A stretch of 64,000 bases of DNA from Limnochordaceae bacterium. GTDB lineage: Bacteria; Bacillota; Limnochordia; Limnochordales; Geochordaceae. Within the stretch, counting starts at the first letter, position 1. The number at the start of each line of letters is the position of its first letter. Of this stretch, positions 8,989 to 18,080 are shown one piece after another. The translations under genes were made by a program, and so were the position numbers. The stretch is taken from the NCBI GenBank assembly GCA_014896295.1, contig JADBKR010000004.1, positions 62,001-126,000 of the forward strand, in the 5' to 3' direction. Under the pieces are notes generated by a model. That model was given only the letters and a program-made list of their open reading frames with translations. It did no database searches and was not told where the DNA came from.

Positions 8989-9011
8989 GCCCGGGGGCCT
9001 CGCCCCCGGGC
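8989..9011 (+). promoter_or_regulatory. intercistronic stem-loop between binding protein and permease
   Basis: A perfect 10-bp GC-only stem GCCCGGGGGC/GCCCCCGGGC closes a 3-nt loop and is not followed by a T-run. Such structures between a binding-protein gene and its permeases commonly protect the upstream mRNA from 3' exonucleases and give more binding protein than permease. Confidence 0.55.
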
Positions 9012-9033
9012 GGGCCGCCCATGGGGGACGCAC

Positions 9034-9972
9034 ATGCGAAGCGGGTTTGAGACACATCCGGTTTCCCTCAGGCAGAAGATGGTCGGGGGGTTGACCCGGG
9101 AGGAGCGGTCGGCCTTGCTTTTCGTGGCTCCGGCGCTGCTCTTCCTGGCCGCGGTGGTCATCTATCCCCTGGCCACGACCTTGTGGGGCTCCTTCTTTTC
9201 CGAGTCACTGGTGCGGCCTCTGGACGGTGCGCGATTCGTCGGGATGGCCAACTACGTGCAGGTTCTGTCGGATCGGGCCTTCTGGCTGTCGCTGTGGCGC
9301 ACCATTCTGTGGACCGTCGGCTCGGTCGCAGGCAAGACCATCATCGGGCTCGTACTGGCGCTCTTGCTCGTGCATCCATTTCGGGGCAACGCCATCTACC
9401 GGGTCCTGTTGCTCGTACCCTGGGCCACCCCTCAGGTCGTGGGGGCCGTCGCGTGGAAGTGGCTGTACGACAGCCAGCATGGCTATCTCAACTACCTGCT
9501 GCTGATGGCAGGCGCCATCCACGACCGCATCATCTTCCTGGGTTCACCTGCCTCTGCCCTCGTCTCGTTGATGGTCGTCGACATCTGGTTCGGGGTACCG
9601 TTCATGGCGGTGGTGCTCCTGGCGGGGCTCCAGTCCATTCCGTCCGACATCTATGACGCGGCGGCGGTCGACGGCGCGACCGGGTGGCGGCAGTTCCGCC
9701 ACGTGACCCTGCCGCTGCTCGCGCCCGTCCTGGGCGTCGCCACCAATCTATCGGTGGTCTGGACGTTCAACTCCTTCAACATCATCCAGACGATGACCAA
9801 GGGAGGGCCCGTGGGAGCCACGGAAATCCTGGTGATCCGCACGTACAAGGAAGCGTTCGCCACGTACAACGTCGGGACGGCGTCGACGTACTCGTCGCTG
9901 ATCTTCCTGATCCTCATGGCCTTCAGCATATGGTACTGGCGGCTGCTGCGGCGAGGGGGGAGCGCGGCATGA
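9034..9972 (+). CDS. CUT1 sugar ABC transporter permease (MalF/UgpA type)
   Basis: Inner-membrane permease of the sugar importer, 312 aa, with six predicted membrane segments beginning at ALLFVAPALLFLAAVVIYPL. The EAA loop reads YDAAAVDGATGWRQFRHVTLPLL, and the conserved TKGGP(V)GATE segment occurs near residue 260. The start ATG 9034 has a G-rich site upstream. The gene ends in an ATGA overlap with the second permease, indicating translational coupling. It pairs with the preceding binding protein. Confidence 0.93.
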   Translation: MRSGFETHPVSLRQKMVGGLTREERSALLFVAPALLFLAAVVIYPLATTLWGSFFSESLVRPLDGARFVGMANYVQVLSDRAFWLSLWRTILWTVGSVAGKTIIGLVLALLLVHPFRGNAIYRVLLLVPWATPQVVGAVAWKWLYDSQHGYLNYLLLMAGAIHDRIIFLGSPASALVSLMVVDIWFGVPFMAVVLLAGLQSIPSDIYDAAAVDGATGWRQFRHVTLPLLAPVLGVATNLSVVWTFNSFNIIQTMTKGGPVGATEILVIRTYKEAFATYNVGTASTYSSLIFLILMAFSIWYWRLLRRGGSAA

Positions 9973-10802
9973 GATCCCGGGCGCTGGGCCTGATCGGCAA
10001 GCACGTGGCGCTCATCGTCATCCTCGGTGCCATGCTGCTCCCGGTCGTCGTGATGTTGGGCACGAGCCTCAAGAGCATGGACCAGCTGTTCACGTGGCCC
10101 CCTCGTCTGTTCCCGAGTCACCCGCAGTGGCAAAACTACGCCGAGGTGTGGGGCGGCCGGTACCAGTACTCGCGGGCCTTCACCAACAGCGTCATCATCG
10201 CCGTCTTCACGAGCCTGCTCTCGGTCCTCCTGGGAGCGCCTGCGGCGTACGGGGCCAACCGGTTCAAGTTTCGCGGGAGCTCGGCCTTCATGTTCGGGGT
10301 GCTCGCCACTCAGATGATCTCGCCCGTGGTCTTCATCGTGCCGCTCTACAAGGCCATGCGGGCCTATCACCTGCTCAACACGCTGACCTCCGTCATCATC
10401 GCGAGCACCGCCTTCGCCGTCCCCATGGTCATCTGGTTGCTGCACGGCTATTTCTCCTCGATCCCGAAGGAGCTCGAAGAGGCCGCCATGGTCGACGGCT
10501 GCAGCCGCGCCCGGGCGATGGTCCAGGTCATCCTGCCCCTCGCCGCCCCGGGGCTGGCGGCGGCGGCGATCTACGCCTTCATCATGGGGTGGAACCAGCT
10601 CATGTTTCCCCTGGCGTTCCTCACCCGGAGCGAACTGCGCCCCATCCCGCTGGCGCTGTACGACTTCTCGGGGTACAACATCGTCTTCTGGCACCACCTG
10701 ATGGCAGCCTCGATGATCGCCGTCGTCCCGGCTGCCATCGCGTTTGCCCTGGTGCAGCGCTACCTGGTCTCCGGGCTGACCGCAGGGGCTGTGAAATCGT
10801 AA
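9969..10802 (+). CDS. CUT1 sugar ABC transporter permease (MalG/UgpE type)
   Basis: Second permease of the importer, 277 aa. It has the MalG-type N-terminal helix, the SLKSMDQLF periplasmic segment, WQNYAEVW, FTNSVIIAV and the EAA loop LEEAAMVDGCSRARAMVQVILPL. The C-terminus LVQRYLVSGLTAGAVKS is typical of the family. ATG 9969 overlaps the upstream stop. With the binding protein it forms a complete uptake unit apart from the ATPase. Confidence 0.93.
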   Translation: MRSRALGLIGKHVALIVILGAMLLPVVVMLGTSLKSMDQLFTWPPRLFPSHPQWQNYAEVWGGRYQYSRAFTNSVIIAVFTSLLSVLLGAPAAYGANRFKFRGSSAFMFGVLATQMISPVVFIVPLYKAMRAYHLLNTLTSVIIASTAFAVPMVIWLLHGYFSSIPKELEEAAMVDGCSRARAMVQVILPLAAPGLAAAAIYAFIMGWNQLMFPLAFLTRSELRPIPLALYDFSGYNIVFWHHLMAASMIAVVPAAIAFALVQRYLVSGLTAGAVKS

Positions 10803-10897
10803 CGCATACGTCGTCCCGATGGCCATCGCGAGCTTCGCCGGTGGGTGAGCGCCCACCGAAGCGAAGCGTTCAAAAGCGTTCAAGGGAGGTTCGGGTC

Positions 10898-12181
10898 GTG
10901 GAGGATGTCGTGACGTTCGCCATCGTCGGCGCCGGAAACCGTGGGGCCGACGTTTACGCCCGCTACGCGCTCGAGCACCCGGACGAGGCCAGGGTGGTGG
11001 CCGTGGCCGATCCGGATCGCGCAAGGCGGGATGCCCTGGGAGACGCCCACGGCATCCCGCCAGAGCACCGCTACCCGTCCTGGCAGGAGATCCTCGAGCA
11101 CCCGCGGCTCGCCGACGCGGTGGTGATCGCCACCCCGGACCGCTTCCACGTGGAACCGGCCCTGAGGGCGATCGAGCTCGGATACGACATCCTGCTCGAA
11201 AAGCCCATCGCCCCGACGCCCGATGGGGTTCGCCGCGTGGCCGAGGCGGAACGCCGCTCCCGAGAGCGGGGCAGTGGCGGCAGCGTCACGGTCGCGCACG
11301 TGCTGCGCTACACCCCGTTCTTCTCGACGATCAAGCGGCTCCTCGAGGCCGGGCGCATCGGGGATCTCGTCTCGGTGCAGTACACGGAGAACGTAGGGTA
11401 CTGGCACTTCGCGCACAGCTTCGTGCGCGGCAACTGGCGCAACACGGCCACGTCCAGCCCCATGATCCTGGCCAAGTCGTGCCACGACATGGACATGCTG
11501 CGATGGCTCGTCGGAAGGCCCTGGAGGCAGATCAGCTCCTTCGGGTCCCTGGTGCACTTCCGCCCCGAAAACGCCCCGCCGGGGGCGCCCGCCCGCTGCA
11601 CGGACGGGTGCCCTGCAGCGGATCGCTGCCCCTTCGACGCGGTGCGCTTCTACGTGCAAGAGATGCGCGACTCCAACGACTGGCCGGTGTCGGTCATCAC
11701 CAGGGACTTCTCTCCCGAAGGCCGCCTCGAGGCACTGCGGACCGGCCCTTACGGGCGATGCGTGTACCGGTGCGACAACGACGTCGTCGACCACCAGGTC
11801 GTGGCCATCGAGTTCGAGGGCGGCGTCACCGCGGCCTTCACGATGTGCGGCTTCACCGAAGAAAACACCCGTACCCTGAAACTGATGGGCACCCGGGGCG
11901 AGATACGGGGGCATCTCGAGAAGGGCGAGATCGAGGTGCGGAGCTTCGTGACCACCGGCGCTGCAGGCCCCGTCCACGAGGTGATGCGCCTTGGCGGCAA
12001 CGGCCGGCACGCCGGCGGTGACCAGGGCCTCATGGCGGCCTTCATCCGGCGGCTGCGGGCCCGCAAGAGCGGGGCGGTGCCTGAAGAGGCCCTGACGTCG
12101 CTGCAGGAGTCCCTCGACAGCCACTTCATGGCTTTTGCCGCCGAGCAATCCCGTCTCCAGGGCACGGTCGTGACCCCCTGA
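10898..12181 (+). CDS. Gfo/Idh/MocA-family oxidoreductase with cysteine cluster
   Basis: NAD(P)-dependent sugar or polyol dehydrogenase, 427 aa. The Rossmann motif FAIVGAGNRG (residues 7-16), the EKP motif at 101-103 and a CHDMD segment at 195-199 that supplies the catalytic-type His/Asp are present. A cysteine-rich insertion, C234-x3-C238-x5-C244, with C288-x3-C292, is seen in one subgroup of these proteins and could bind zinc or an Fe-S cluster (inference). GTG 10898 is chosen because AAGGGAGG lies 8-9 nt upstream. It is the last gene of the ROK-controlled operon and probably acts on the imported sugar. Confidence 0.9.
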   Translation: MEDVVTFAIVGAGNRGADVYARYALEHPDEARVVAVADPDRARRDALGDAHGIPPEHRYPSWQEILEHPRLADAVVIATPDRFHVEPALRAIELGYDILLEKPIAPTPDGVRRVAEAERRSRERGSGGSVTVAHVLRYTPFFSTIKRLLEAGRIGDLVSVQYTENVGYWHFAHSFVRGNWRNTATSSPMILAKSCHDMDMLRWLVGRPWRQISSFGSLVHFRPENAPPGAPARCTDGCPAADRCPFDAVRFYVQEMRDSNDWPVSVITRDFSPEGRLEALRTGPYGRCVYRCDNDVVDHQVVAIEFEGGVTAAFTMCGFTEENTRTLKLMGTRGEIRGHLEKGEIEVRSFVTTGAAGPVHEVMRLGGNGRHAGGDQGLMAAFIRRLRARKSGAVPEEALTSLQESLDSHFMAFAAEQSRLQGTVVTP

Positions 12182-12194
12182 GCAGGGCTAACCG

Positions 12195-12228
12195 CGGGCT
12201 GCGGCCCGGCCATCCGGGCCGCAGCCCG
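12195..12228 (+). terminator. long GC-rich hairpin after the oxidoreductase gene
   Basis: A perfect 15-bp inverted repeat (12195-12209 with 12214-12228) with a 4-nt loop, 14 nt downstream of the stop. No T-run follows, so it may be a U-less terminator or an mRNA 3'-end stabiliser. Confidence 0.55.
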
Positions 12229-12430
12229 TCGGCCACGATGTACGCGGTTGCGTGAGGGCGAAGCCTTGCGTCCGAGCTGCCTGTAAGCGGTACGTGACTC
12301 ATCCGCGCCGCCTTTTCCCGCCGAGCACTTCCTGTAGCTGTTGCATCAGGTCTGAGCGCACCCCACACTGGTGAGGCATGAAGATTCCCTTCTGCTCGAT
12401 CGCTGTGACGTGAAAATCTTCTCAAGACCT

Positions 12431-12449
12431 CCTTCGGCCTGGCCGAAGG
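12431..12449. promoter_or_regulatory. perfect palindrome upstream of the RpiR gene
   Basis: CCTTCGGCC-T-GGCCGAAGG, 9-bp arms around a single base, ends 22 nt before the RpiR start codon. It could be an autoregulatory operator or, in RNA, a hairpin just ahead of the ribosome site. The rest of the 290-bp gap (12182-12471) holds the hairpin at 12195-12228 and nothing else recognised. Confidence 0.4.
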
Positions 12450-12471
12450 GAAGAGAGAGGAGCGATCCGGC

Positions 12472-13329
12472 ATGGAGGTCCGCTCGGTCCCGAAGAGCCT
12501 GGCCGTCCTGGAGGGGTTGCTGCCCCAGCTCAACGCCGCAGAGCGGCGGGTCGCGGAGTACCTCCTGCAGCACGCCTCCGACGTCATCGGCCTCTCCATC
12601 ACGGAGCTGGCCGACCGCAGCCAGGCGAGCGAGGCGACCGTGGTACGGCTGAGCCGCCGCCTCGGCTGTCGCGGGTACCAGGACCTGAAAATCCGGATCG
12701 CCCAGGAGATCGTGGAGCCGGCCCGCCGCATCCACGAGGACGTGGTCCCCGGCGACGACCCCGCGTCTGCCGCCCAGAAGGTCTTTGCCTCCACCATCGC
12801 GGCCCTCCAGGCGACCCTCGACGTCATGGATCCGGAGGCGATGGAGCGAGCTGCGGACGCCATTCATCGCAGCACCGAGGTGGTCTTCTTCGGGGTCGGG
12901 GGCGCCGCCTTCGTCGCCGCCGATGCGGCTCAACGTTTCGTCAAGCTCGGGCTGCTCACCCAGGCCCTCAGCGACAGCCACGCGCAGGCCGTGAAGGCGT
13001 CGTTGATGCGTCCGGGCTCGGTGGCCGTCGGCATCAGCCACTCGGGCAGCACCAAGGCCACCGTCCAGGCCCTGGAGCTCGCCCGCCGCGGCGGCGCCAC
13101 CACCATTTGCGTGACGAGCCTGGGCCGATCGCCCATCACCCGTGCCTCCGACATCAGCCTCTTCACGTCGGCGCGGGAGACGGCTTTCCGTACCGAGGCC
13201 ATGTCGTCCCGGGTGGCCCAGGTCACGCTCCTGGACGCCCTCTTCGTGCTCGTCGCGTTGCGGCGCTACGAGCAAGCATTGGCCAACATCGAGCGGGCCA
13301 GGGAGGTGAACGCCGACAAGCGCTATTGA
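12472..13329 (+). CDS. RpiR/MurR-family transcriptional regulator with SIS domain
   Basis: Phosphosugar-responsive DNA-binding regulator, 285 aa. The N-terminal HTH_6 domain (residues 8-85) has the typical AERRVAEYLLQHASDVIGLSI and SEATVVRLSRRLGCRGYQDLK segments; the C-terminal SIS domain has VVFFGVGGA and ISHSGSTKATVQALELAR. The start ATG 12472 follows GAGAGAGGAG. It heads a cluster encoding a Dpp-type importer, a glutamate-cyclase-like protein, an FGGY kinase, a PLP enzyme and RidA, and probably represses it in response to a phosphorylated (amino) sugar made by the kinase (inference). Confidence 0.93.
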   Translation: MEVRSVPKSLAVLEGLLPQLNAAERRVAEYLLQHASDVIGLSITELADRSQASEATVVRLSRRLGCRGYQDLKIRIAQEIVEPARRIHEDVVPGDDPASAAQKVFASTIAALQATLDVMDPEAMERAADAIHRSTEVVFFGVGGAAFVAADAAQRFVKLGLLTQALSDSHAQAVKASLMRPGSVAVGISHSGSTKATVQALELARRGGATTICVTSLGRSPITRASDISLFTSARETAFRTEAMSSRVAQVTLLDALFVLVALRRYEQALANIERAREVNADKRY

Positions 13330-13394
13330 TAGCCCGGTTCGGACCCGGCCGGGCAGGATGATCCCGGGTCCCACACGGAAAGGAGGCTTCCCTC

Positions 13395-15025
13395 TTGTCA
13401 TCGCCTTACGCATGGATCCGTTCCACACGTCCCACCCGTACCCTCGCCTGGCCTCTCACCCTGCTCGCCACCAGCGTGCTCCTCCTCTTCGCGGCCTGTC
13501 CGGCGCTGACTGCGCAGGCCCGCACGAGTCTGGTCGTTGCCCAGGAGGTCCCCGTCGTCGAGCTCGACCCGCTGGCCGGATACATCAACGCGCCGTCCCC
13601 TTACGAAGTGGGGCTCGTGCTGTTCGACAACCTGGTCGCCTTCGACGAGCAGCTCCACGTCGTCCCCTCGCTGGCCACCGGCTGGAGCGTTTCTGCCGAC
13701 GGGCGCACGTGGACGTTCCATCTCCGCAAGGGCGTCAAGTTCCACGACGGCACGGAGTTTGACGCACAGGCCGTCAAGTTCAACCTCGAACGGTACATGG
13801 ATCCCCAGCTCAACCCCCTCAACCGGCCGTTGTGGGATCCGCTGCAGGCCGTGGACGTCGTGGATCGCTACACGGTACGGATCGTGACCAAGTTCCCGTT
13901 CCCCACCCTCCTCAACACGCTGGCCCACGGCTCGGCCTCCATGGTCAGCCCTGCTGCCGTCAAGCGGTACGGTAAGGAGTTCGAACGCCATCCGGTCGGC
14001 ACCGGCCCGTTCAAGCTGGCCCGCTTCGATCCCGGGAGCACGGTCGTCGTCGGAGCGCTTCGATGAGTATTGGGGACCCAAACCCGGCGTCGACGAAATC
14101 ACGTTCCGGTACGTTCCCGACAACTCTGCACGGGTCGGCCTCCTGCTGGCGGGCCAGGCCGACGTGATCACGGCGGTGACCCCGCAGGATGCGGTGCGGC
14201 TCTCCTCCACCGGCGGCATCACCGTGATTTCCCGGCCCACCCTCCGGACGGTCGGCATTGGCTTCAGCTTTCTCCACCCCGCCCTCAAAGACCCGAAGGT
14301 GCGCCTTGCGTTCAACTACGCGGTCGACAAGGCCGGGATCGTGAAGGCCATCTTCCTGGGGCAGGCCGACGTGCTCGATTCTCCGGTGGCGCCCGACGCG
14401 ACCGGGCATCTTGCCGTCGGAGCCCACCCTTACGATCCCCAACGGGCTCGCGAACTGCTCCGGGAGGCCGGATGGATACGGGCCGGATCGGGGCTGGTCG
14501 AAAAGAACGGCGAACCCCTGTCGGTCACCCTCATCACGGCCGAAGGGGCTTATCCTAACGACATCCAGGTCGTTCAGGCCGTCGCCAACCAGCTGCGGGC
14601 CGTGGGAGTGGACGTGCGCGTCCTCAAAGTGGACAAGGCGGGGTACTGGGACTACCTCAAGGTGCCGGCCCGGGACGTGAAGTTCGACATGTTCATCTGG
14701 GCGTTCAACCCATCCAACGGTGACGGGGGCTACACGCTATCGAGCCTGTTCAAGTCCAATCCCGACGACCAGGGCGTTCCTCTGGTGTGGAACATCGGCA
14801 GGTACCGCAGCGCCCGCGTCGACCAGCTTCTGGCCGAAGCAGACCGGACCATGGATCCCCAGGCGAGGGAACGCGTGCTCGGCGATGCGCAGAAGGCGTT
14901 GATGGAGGACAACCCGTACATCTGGCTGTACGCCGAGCGCCGCATCACCGCCGTCCGCAGGCGACGTCAAGGGCGTCTCGCTGCTGCCCACGCTCTTCAC
15001 CAACCTGCGGGCAGTGTCGCGTTGA
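13395..15025 (+). CDS. Dpp/Opp-type ABC substrate-binding protein (two apparent frameshifts)
   Basis: Extracytoplasmic SBP_bac_5 protein that would bind a peptide or oligosaccharide. TTG 13395 follows AAAGGAGG; the signal sequence ends LLLFAAC, a possible lipoprotein site (C35). Family marks are TWTFHLRKGVKFHDGTEF and VGTGPFKLARFDPGS. Near 14050 the frame is lost: ERFDEYWGPKPGVDEITF continues one base later. Near 14955 the end changes frame again: GDVKGVSLLPTLFTNLRAV would follow, ending at 15025 (the uncorrected frame ends at 15039). Both look like one-base insertions; corrected length is about 542 aa, normal for the family. Two permeases follow but no ATPases. Confidence 0.8.
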
Positions 15026-15123
15026 AAATGCGGCGGTGAGCAGGGCCCCGCTTGCACGGCGGTACCCGGGTCACTCGACTCGGGTGCCGCCCCGAGGAAA
15101 GGAGGGCAGGCCAACCCCGCGGC

Positions 15124-16044
15124 ATGGTGCGTTTCGTACTGAGGCGGGCCGCCCAGGCGGTAGGAGTGCTGGCGCTGGTGCTGACGGCCGTCTTCTTCTC
15201 GTTTCGCCTGGCGCCGGGGGACCCGGCCCGTCTCGCGGCCGGCCTCGGAGCATCCGAAGAGGCTGTCGCCCGCGTGCGGGCAGAGATGGGCCTTGACCGG
15301 CCCCTGGCCGCGCAGTACCTCTCCTACCTCGAGGGGCTGGCTCGCCTCGATTTGGGGCGGTCCACCCTGTACGGTCGCGACATCGCCGGCGCCATCGCCA
15401 AGAGTCTGCCCGCGACCCTGGCGCTGGCCGCAAGCTCGCTGCTGACGGCCCTGGTCCTGGGGATCCCGGCCGGTATCGTCTCCGCGCTGCGGCCGGGCTC
15501 GATGCTGGATCGCCTTGCCTCGACGCTCAGCGTCGCCTTGTTGAGCATCCCCAACTTCTGGTTGGGGCTGCTGCTGATGAGCGGGTTCGCCATCCGGCTG
15601 CAGTGGCTGCCGGCAGGCGGCTCCGGCACCCTGGCCACCCTGGTCCTCCCCTCGATAGCGGTAGCTGCCCGGCTCGTCGCGCTCTTTTCCCGAACGGCCC
15701 GCTCGGCCTTGCTGGAAGTCCTCGGCCAGGAGTACGTGCGGACGGCGGTGGCAAAAGGCCTGCGCCCGGCTACGGTGGTCGTCAAGCACGCGCTGCGCAA
15801 CGCCTCGATCCCGATCGTCACGCTGCTCGGCCTGCAGGTGGGCTATCTGCTGGGCGGTTCCGTCGTGGTGGAGAGCTTGTTTTCCTACCAGGGCGTTGGC
15901 TTCATGCTCATCACGGCTGCGGGTGCTCGAGACTACGCGATGGTCCAGTCCCTGACCATTCTCTACGTCGCCACCTTCCTGGTGGTCAATCTCCTGGTGG
16001 ATCTGGCGTACGCCCGTATCGACCCGAGGATTCAATACCGGTGA
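15124..16044 (+). CDS. Dpp/Opp-type ABC permease (DppB-like)
   Basis: Inner-membrane permease, 306 aa. The N-terminus FVLRRAAQAVGVLALVLTAV, the FFSFRLAPGDPAR segment and the EAA-type loop EYVRTAVAKGLRPATVVVKHALRNA are characteristic, and the C-terminus LVDLAYARIDPRIQYR is diagnostic of DppB relatives. ATG 15124 follows AAAGGAGGG. It pairs with the next gene. The binding protein is upstream; no DppD or DppF genes follow, so ATPases must come from elsewhere, possibly the set at 22913-24736. Confidence 0.93.
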   Translation: MVRFVLRRAAQAVGVLALVLTAVFFSFRLAPGDPARLAAGLGASEEAVARVRAEMGLDRPLAAQYLSYLEGLARLDLGRSTLYGRDIAGAIAKSLPATLALAASSLLTALVLGIPAGIVSALRPGSMLDRLASTLSVALLSIPNFWLGLLLMSGFAIRLQWLPAGGSGTLATLVLPSIAVAARLVALFSRTARSALLEVLGQEYVRTAVAKGLRPATVVVKHALRNASIPIVTLLGLQVGYLLGGSVVVESLFSYQGVGFMLITAAGARDYAMVQSLTILYVATFLVVNLLVDLAYARIDPRIQYR

Positions 16045-16051
16045 GGTCACG

Positions 16052-16960
16052 ATGGTGGACACGGGACGTCTATCGACCGATTCAGCACCCGTGGCGCCCA
16101 CGCTCCAACCTGGCCGTTGCCGGGGCGCTACCCGGCAATGGCCAGGCGACTGGCGCGCGTGGGCCGGCCTGGTGATCCTGGCCGGCTTCACGGTGCTCGG
16201 GCTCCTCGCCCCGCTCCTCGCCCCCTACGGCGCGGACCAGCAGGACCTGACGAGCGCGCTCCAACCTCCTGGGCCCAGGCATTGGTTGGGCACGGACGAG
16301 CTCGGCCGTGACATCCTGAGCCGTCTACTCTACGGCGTGAGGCCTACCACGCTCATCCCTTCGATGGGCGTCGCCATCGGAGCTCTGCTGGGTATCGCCC
16401 TGGGCTTGGGATCGGCCTACCTGGGCCCGAAGGTCGAGTCTCTGCTCATGGGGTTGACCGATCTCGTCCTCACCTTCCCCTCGATCGTGCTCGCCATCGC
16501 GATCGTGACCATCCTGGGGGTCGGGGAGAAGAGCCTCGCACTGGCCATCGCGGCGGCAGCGCTCCCCGGTCCGGCCCGTATCGCCCGTGCCGCCGCCCTG
16601 AAGGTCAAGGGCATGGAGTACTTCGAGGCCGCGAAGGCCGTGGGCGCCTCCGACGTCCGCATGGTCCTGCGCTACCTCTTGCCCAACGTGGCGCCGGCCC
16701 TCATCGTGCAGATCACGTTGGAGCTCAGCCAGGCGGTCCTGCTCTCGGCGGCCCTGGGTTTCTTGGGGTTGGGAGTGCAGCCCCCCGCGCCGGAGTGGGG
16801 CACCATGCTGAGCCAGGCCCGCGGGTTCGTGCATCTGGCGCCCCACATGATGGTCTTCCCGGGCCTCGCCATCGCCCTGCTGGTGTTCGCCCTCAACATG
16901 GCGGGCGACGCGCTGCGGGACCATCTCGATCCCGCGCGCTCCAGGGGGCGGCGCTTCTGA
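16052..16960 (+). CDS. Dpp/Opp-type ABC permease (DppC-like)
   Basis: Second Dpp-type permease, 302 aa. Seen are GLLAPLLAPYGADQQDL, HWLGTDELGRDILSRLLYG (the DppC hallmark), GLTDLVLTFPSIVLAIAIV, the EAA-type loop EYFEAAKAVGASDVRMVLRYLLPN and the C-terminal NMAGDALRDHLDP. ATG 16052 lies 8 bp after the DppB-like stop. The first 45 residues are basic and poorly conserved. It belongs to the RpiR-controlled cluster. Confidence 0.93.
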   Translation: MVDTGRLSTDSAPVAPTLQPGRCRGATRQWPGDWRAWAGLVILAGFTVLGLLAPLLAPYGADQQDLTSALQPPGPRHWLGTDELGRDILSRLLYGVRPTTLIPSMGVAIGALLGIALGLGSAYLGPKVESLLMGLTDLVLTFPSIVLAIAIVTILGVGEKSLALAIAAAALPGPARIARAAALKVKGMEYFEAAKAVGASDVRMVLRYLLPNVAPALIVQITLELSQAVLLSAALGFLGLGVQPPAPEWGTMLSQARGFVHLAPHMMVFPGLAIALLVFALNMAGDALRDHLDPARSRGRRF

Positions 16961-16998
16961 GCAGCCCGGCAACGTCCTCACCGATGGGAGGCAATCCG

Positions 16999-18080
16999 AT
17001 GCCAGAGGCATCGAGGCAAGCAAACGCCGTCGAGCTCCCAGAGCTTCCTGCCAGCATGTTTCGCGTCATGGATCACCTCATCGCGGCCGACCTCACCGCA
17101 CGAGGCGTCGTAGATCCCCTCTTCGAGGCGGCGGCAGCGCAAGCGTGCGGCACCGTGGAAGGCCGATCCGGGCCTCCAAGCCTGACGGAAGCCGTCTCCG
17201 GTGCCATCGCCCGGCGGCTCATCGCCCACGGGGCGGGAGCCCGAGCGCTCTTGGCCACCGGCTTTCCGTCACGGTCCTGGCTCTTCGATGACCTGACCGA
17301 GACGGACGGCCCGGTCGGCGTGGCCGTCCTGGCGCGGTCCTCGAGGAGGCGTGGCAAGTCGTACCGGTGGTGATCACCGCCCCGGCCCTGGTGCCGTACG
17401 TCCAGGCGTCGCTGAGGGCGGCAGGGCTGATCCTCGGTTCGCTGGAACAGGCTCTCGCCTCCAAGCCTGGCCCTCCCTCCGCCTCCGTGGCGGCGGTGGT
17501 GCCGTTCCCCTCTGACCCGGACGTCGCCCGGGATGCCGCCGACCAGCTGCTCTCCCGCACCGCCCCGGCGCTGGCCGTGGCCGTCGAGATGCCGGGCAAG
17601 GGGGCCGACGGCCGTTATCACAACGTATCGGGGCGGGAGGTCCCTCCCCACCTGGTGGCGGATGCCGATCAGCTGTTCACGCTGGCCCGCTCCCGAGGGA
17701 TCCTGACCGTGGGCATCGGTGACGGGGGCAACGAGCTCGGCATGGGCAACATCGCCGAGACGGTCGCCCGGGTCGTTCCCCAAGGAGAGACCTTCGCCGC
17801 CCGCACCCCCGTTGACTTCGTCGTGGCCGCCAGTATCTCCAACCTGGGAGCCTTCGCCCTTGCCGCCGCGCTGGCGGCCCGTGCGGGGCGACCCGACGTG
17901 CTCGATGCGATCGACGTCGGGAGGATCATCGAGCGCTGCTCCTACGCCGGGGCCATCGACGGGCTGAGCGCCCGTGTCGACCCCCTGTCCGACGGCACGC
18001 CGGTCTCTCTCAACCGGGCGATCTGGGATCTCATGCGTTTCTCGGTGCGGCAGGGGTTGAAGGGGTGGACCAAGCAATAG
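16999..18080 (+). CDS. D-glutamate cyclase-like protein (DUF4392), frameshifted
   Basis: Related to the DUF4392 family, whose characterised animal member converts D-glutamate to 5-oxo-D-proline. The family motif GIGDGGNELGMGNI is present, as is ETDGPVGVAVLAR, matching the usual ETDGPPGA segment. ATG 16999 follows GGGAGG. The frame breaks at about 17336 in a GG pair; adding one G restores LEEAWQVVPVVITAPALVPY and gives 360 aa with no other break. It lies between importer and kinase genes and overlaps the latter by 16 bp. Its activity here could be on D-glutamate or another D-amino acid released from the imported compound; this is inference. Confidence 0.8.
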
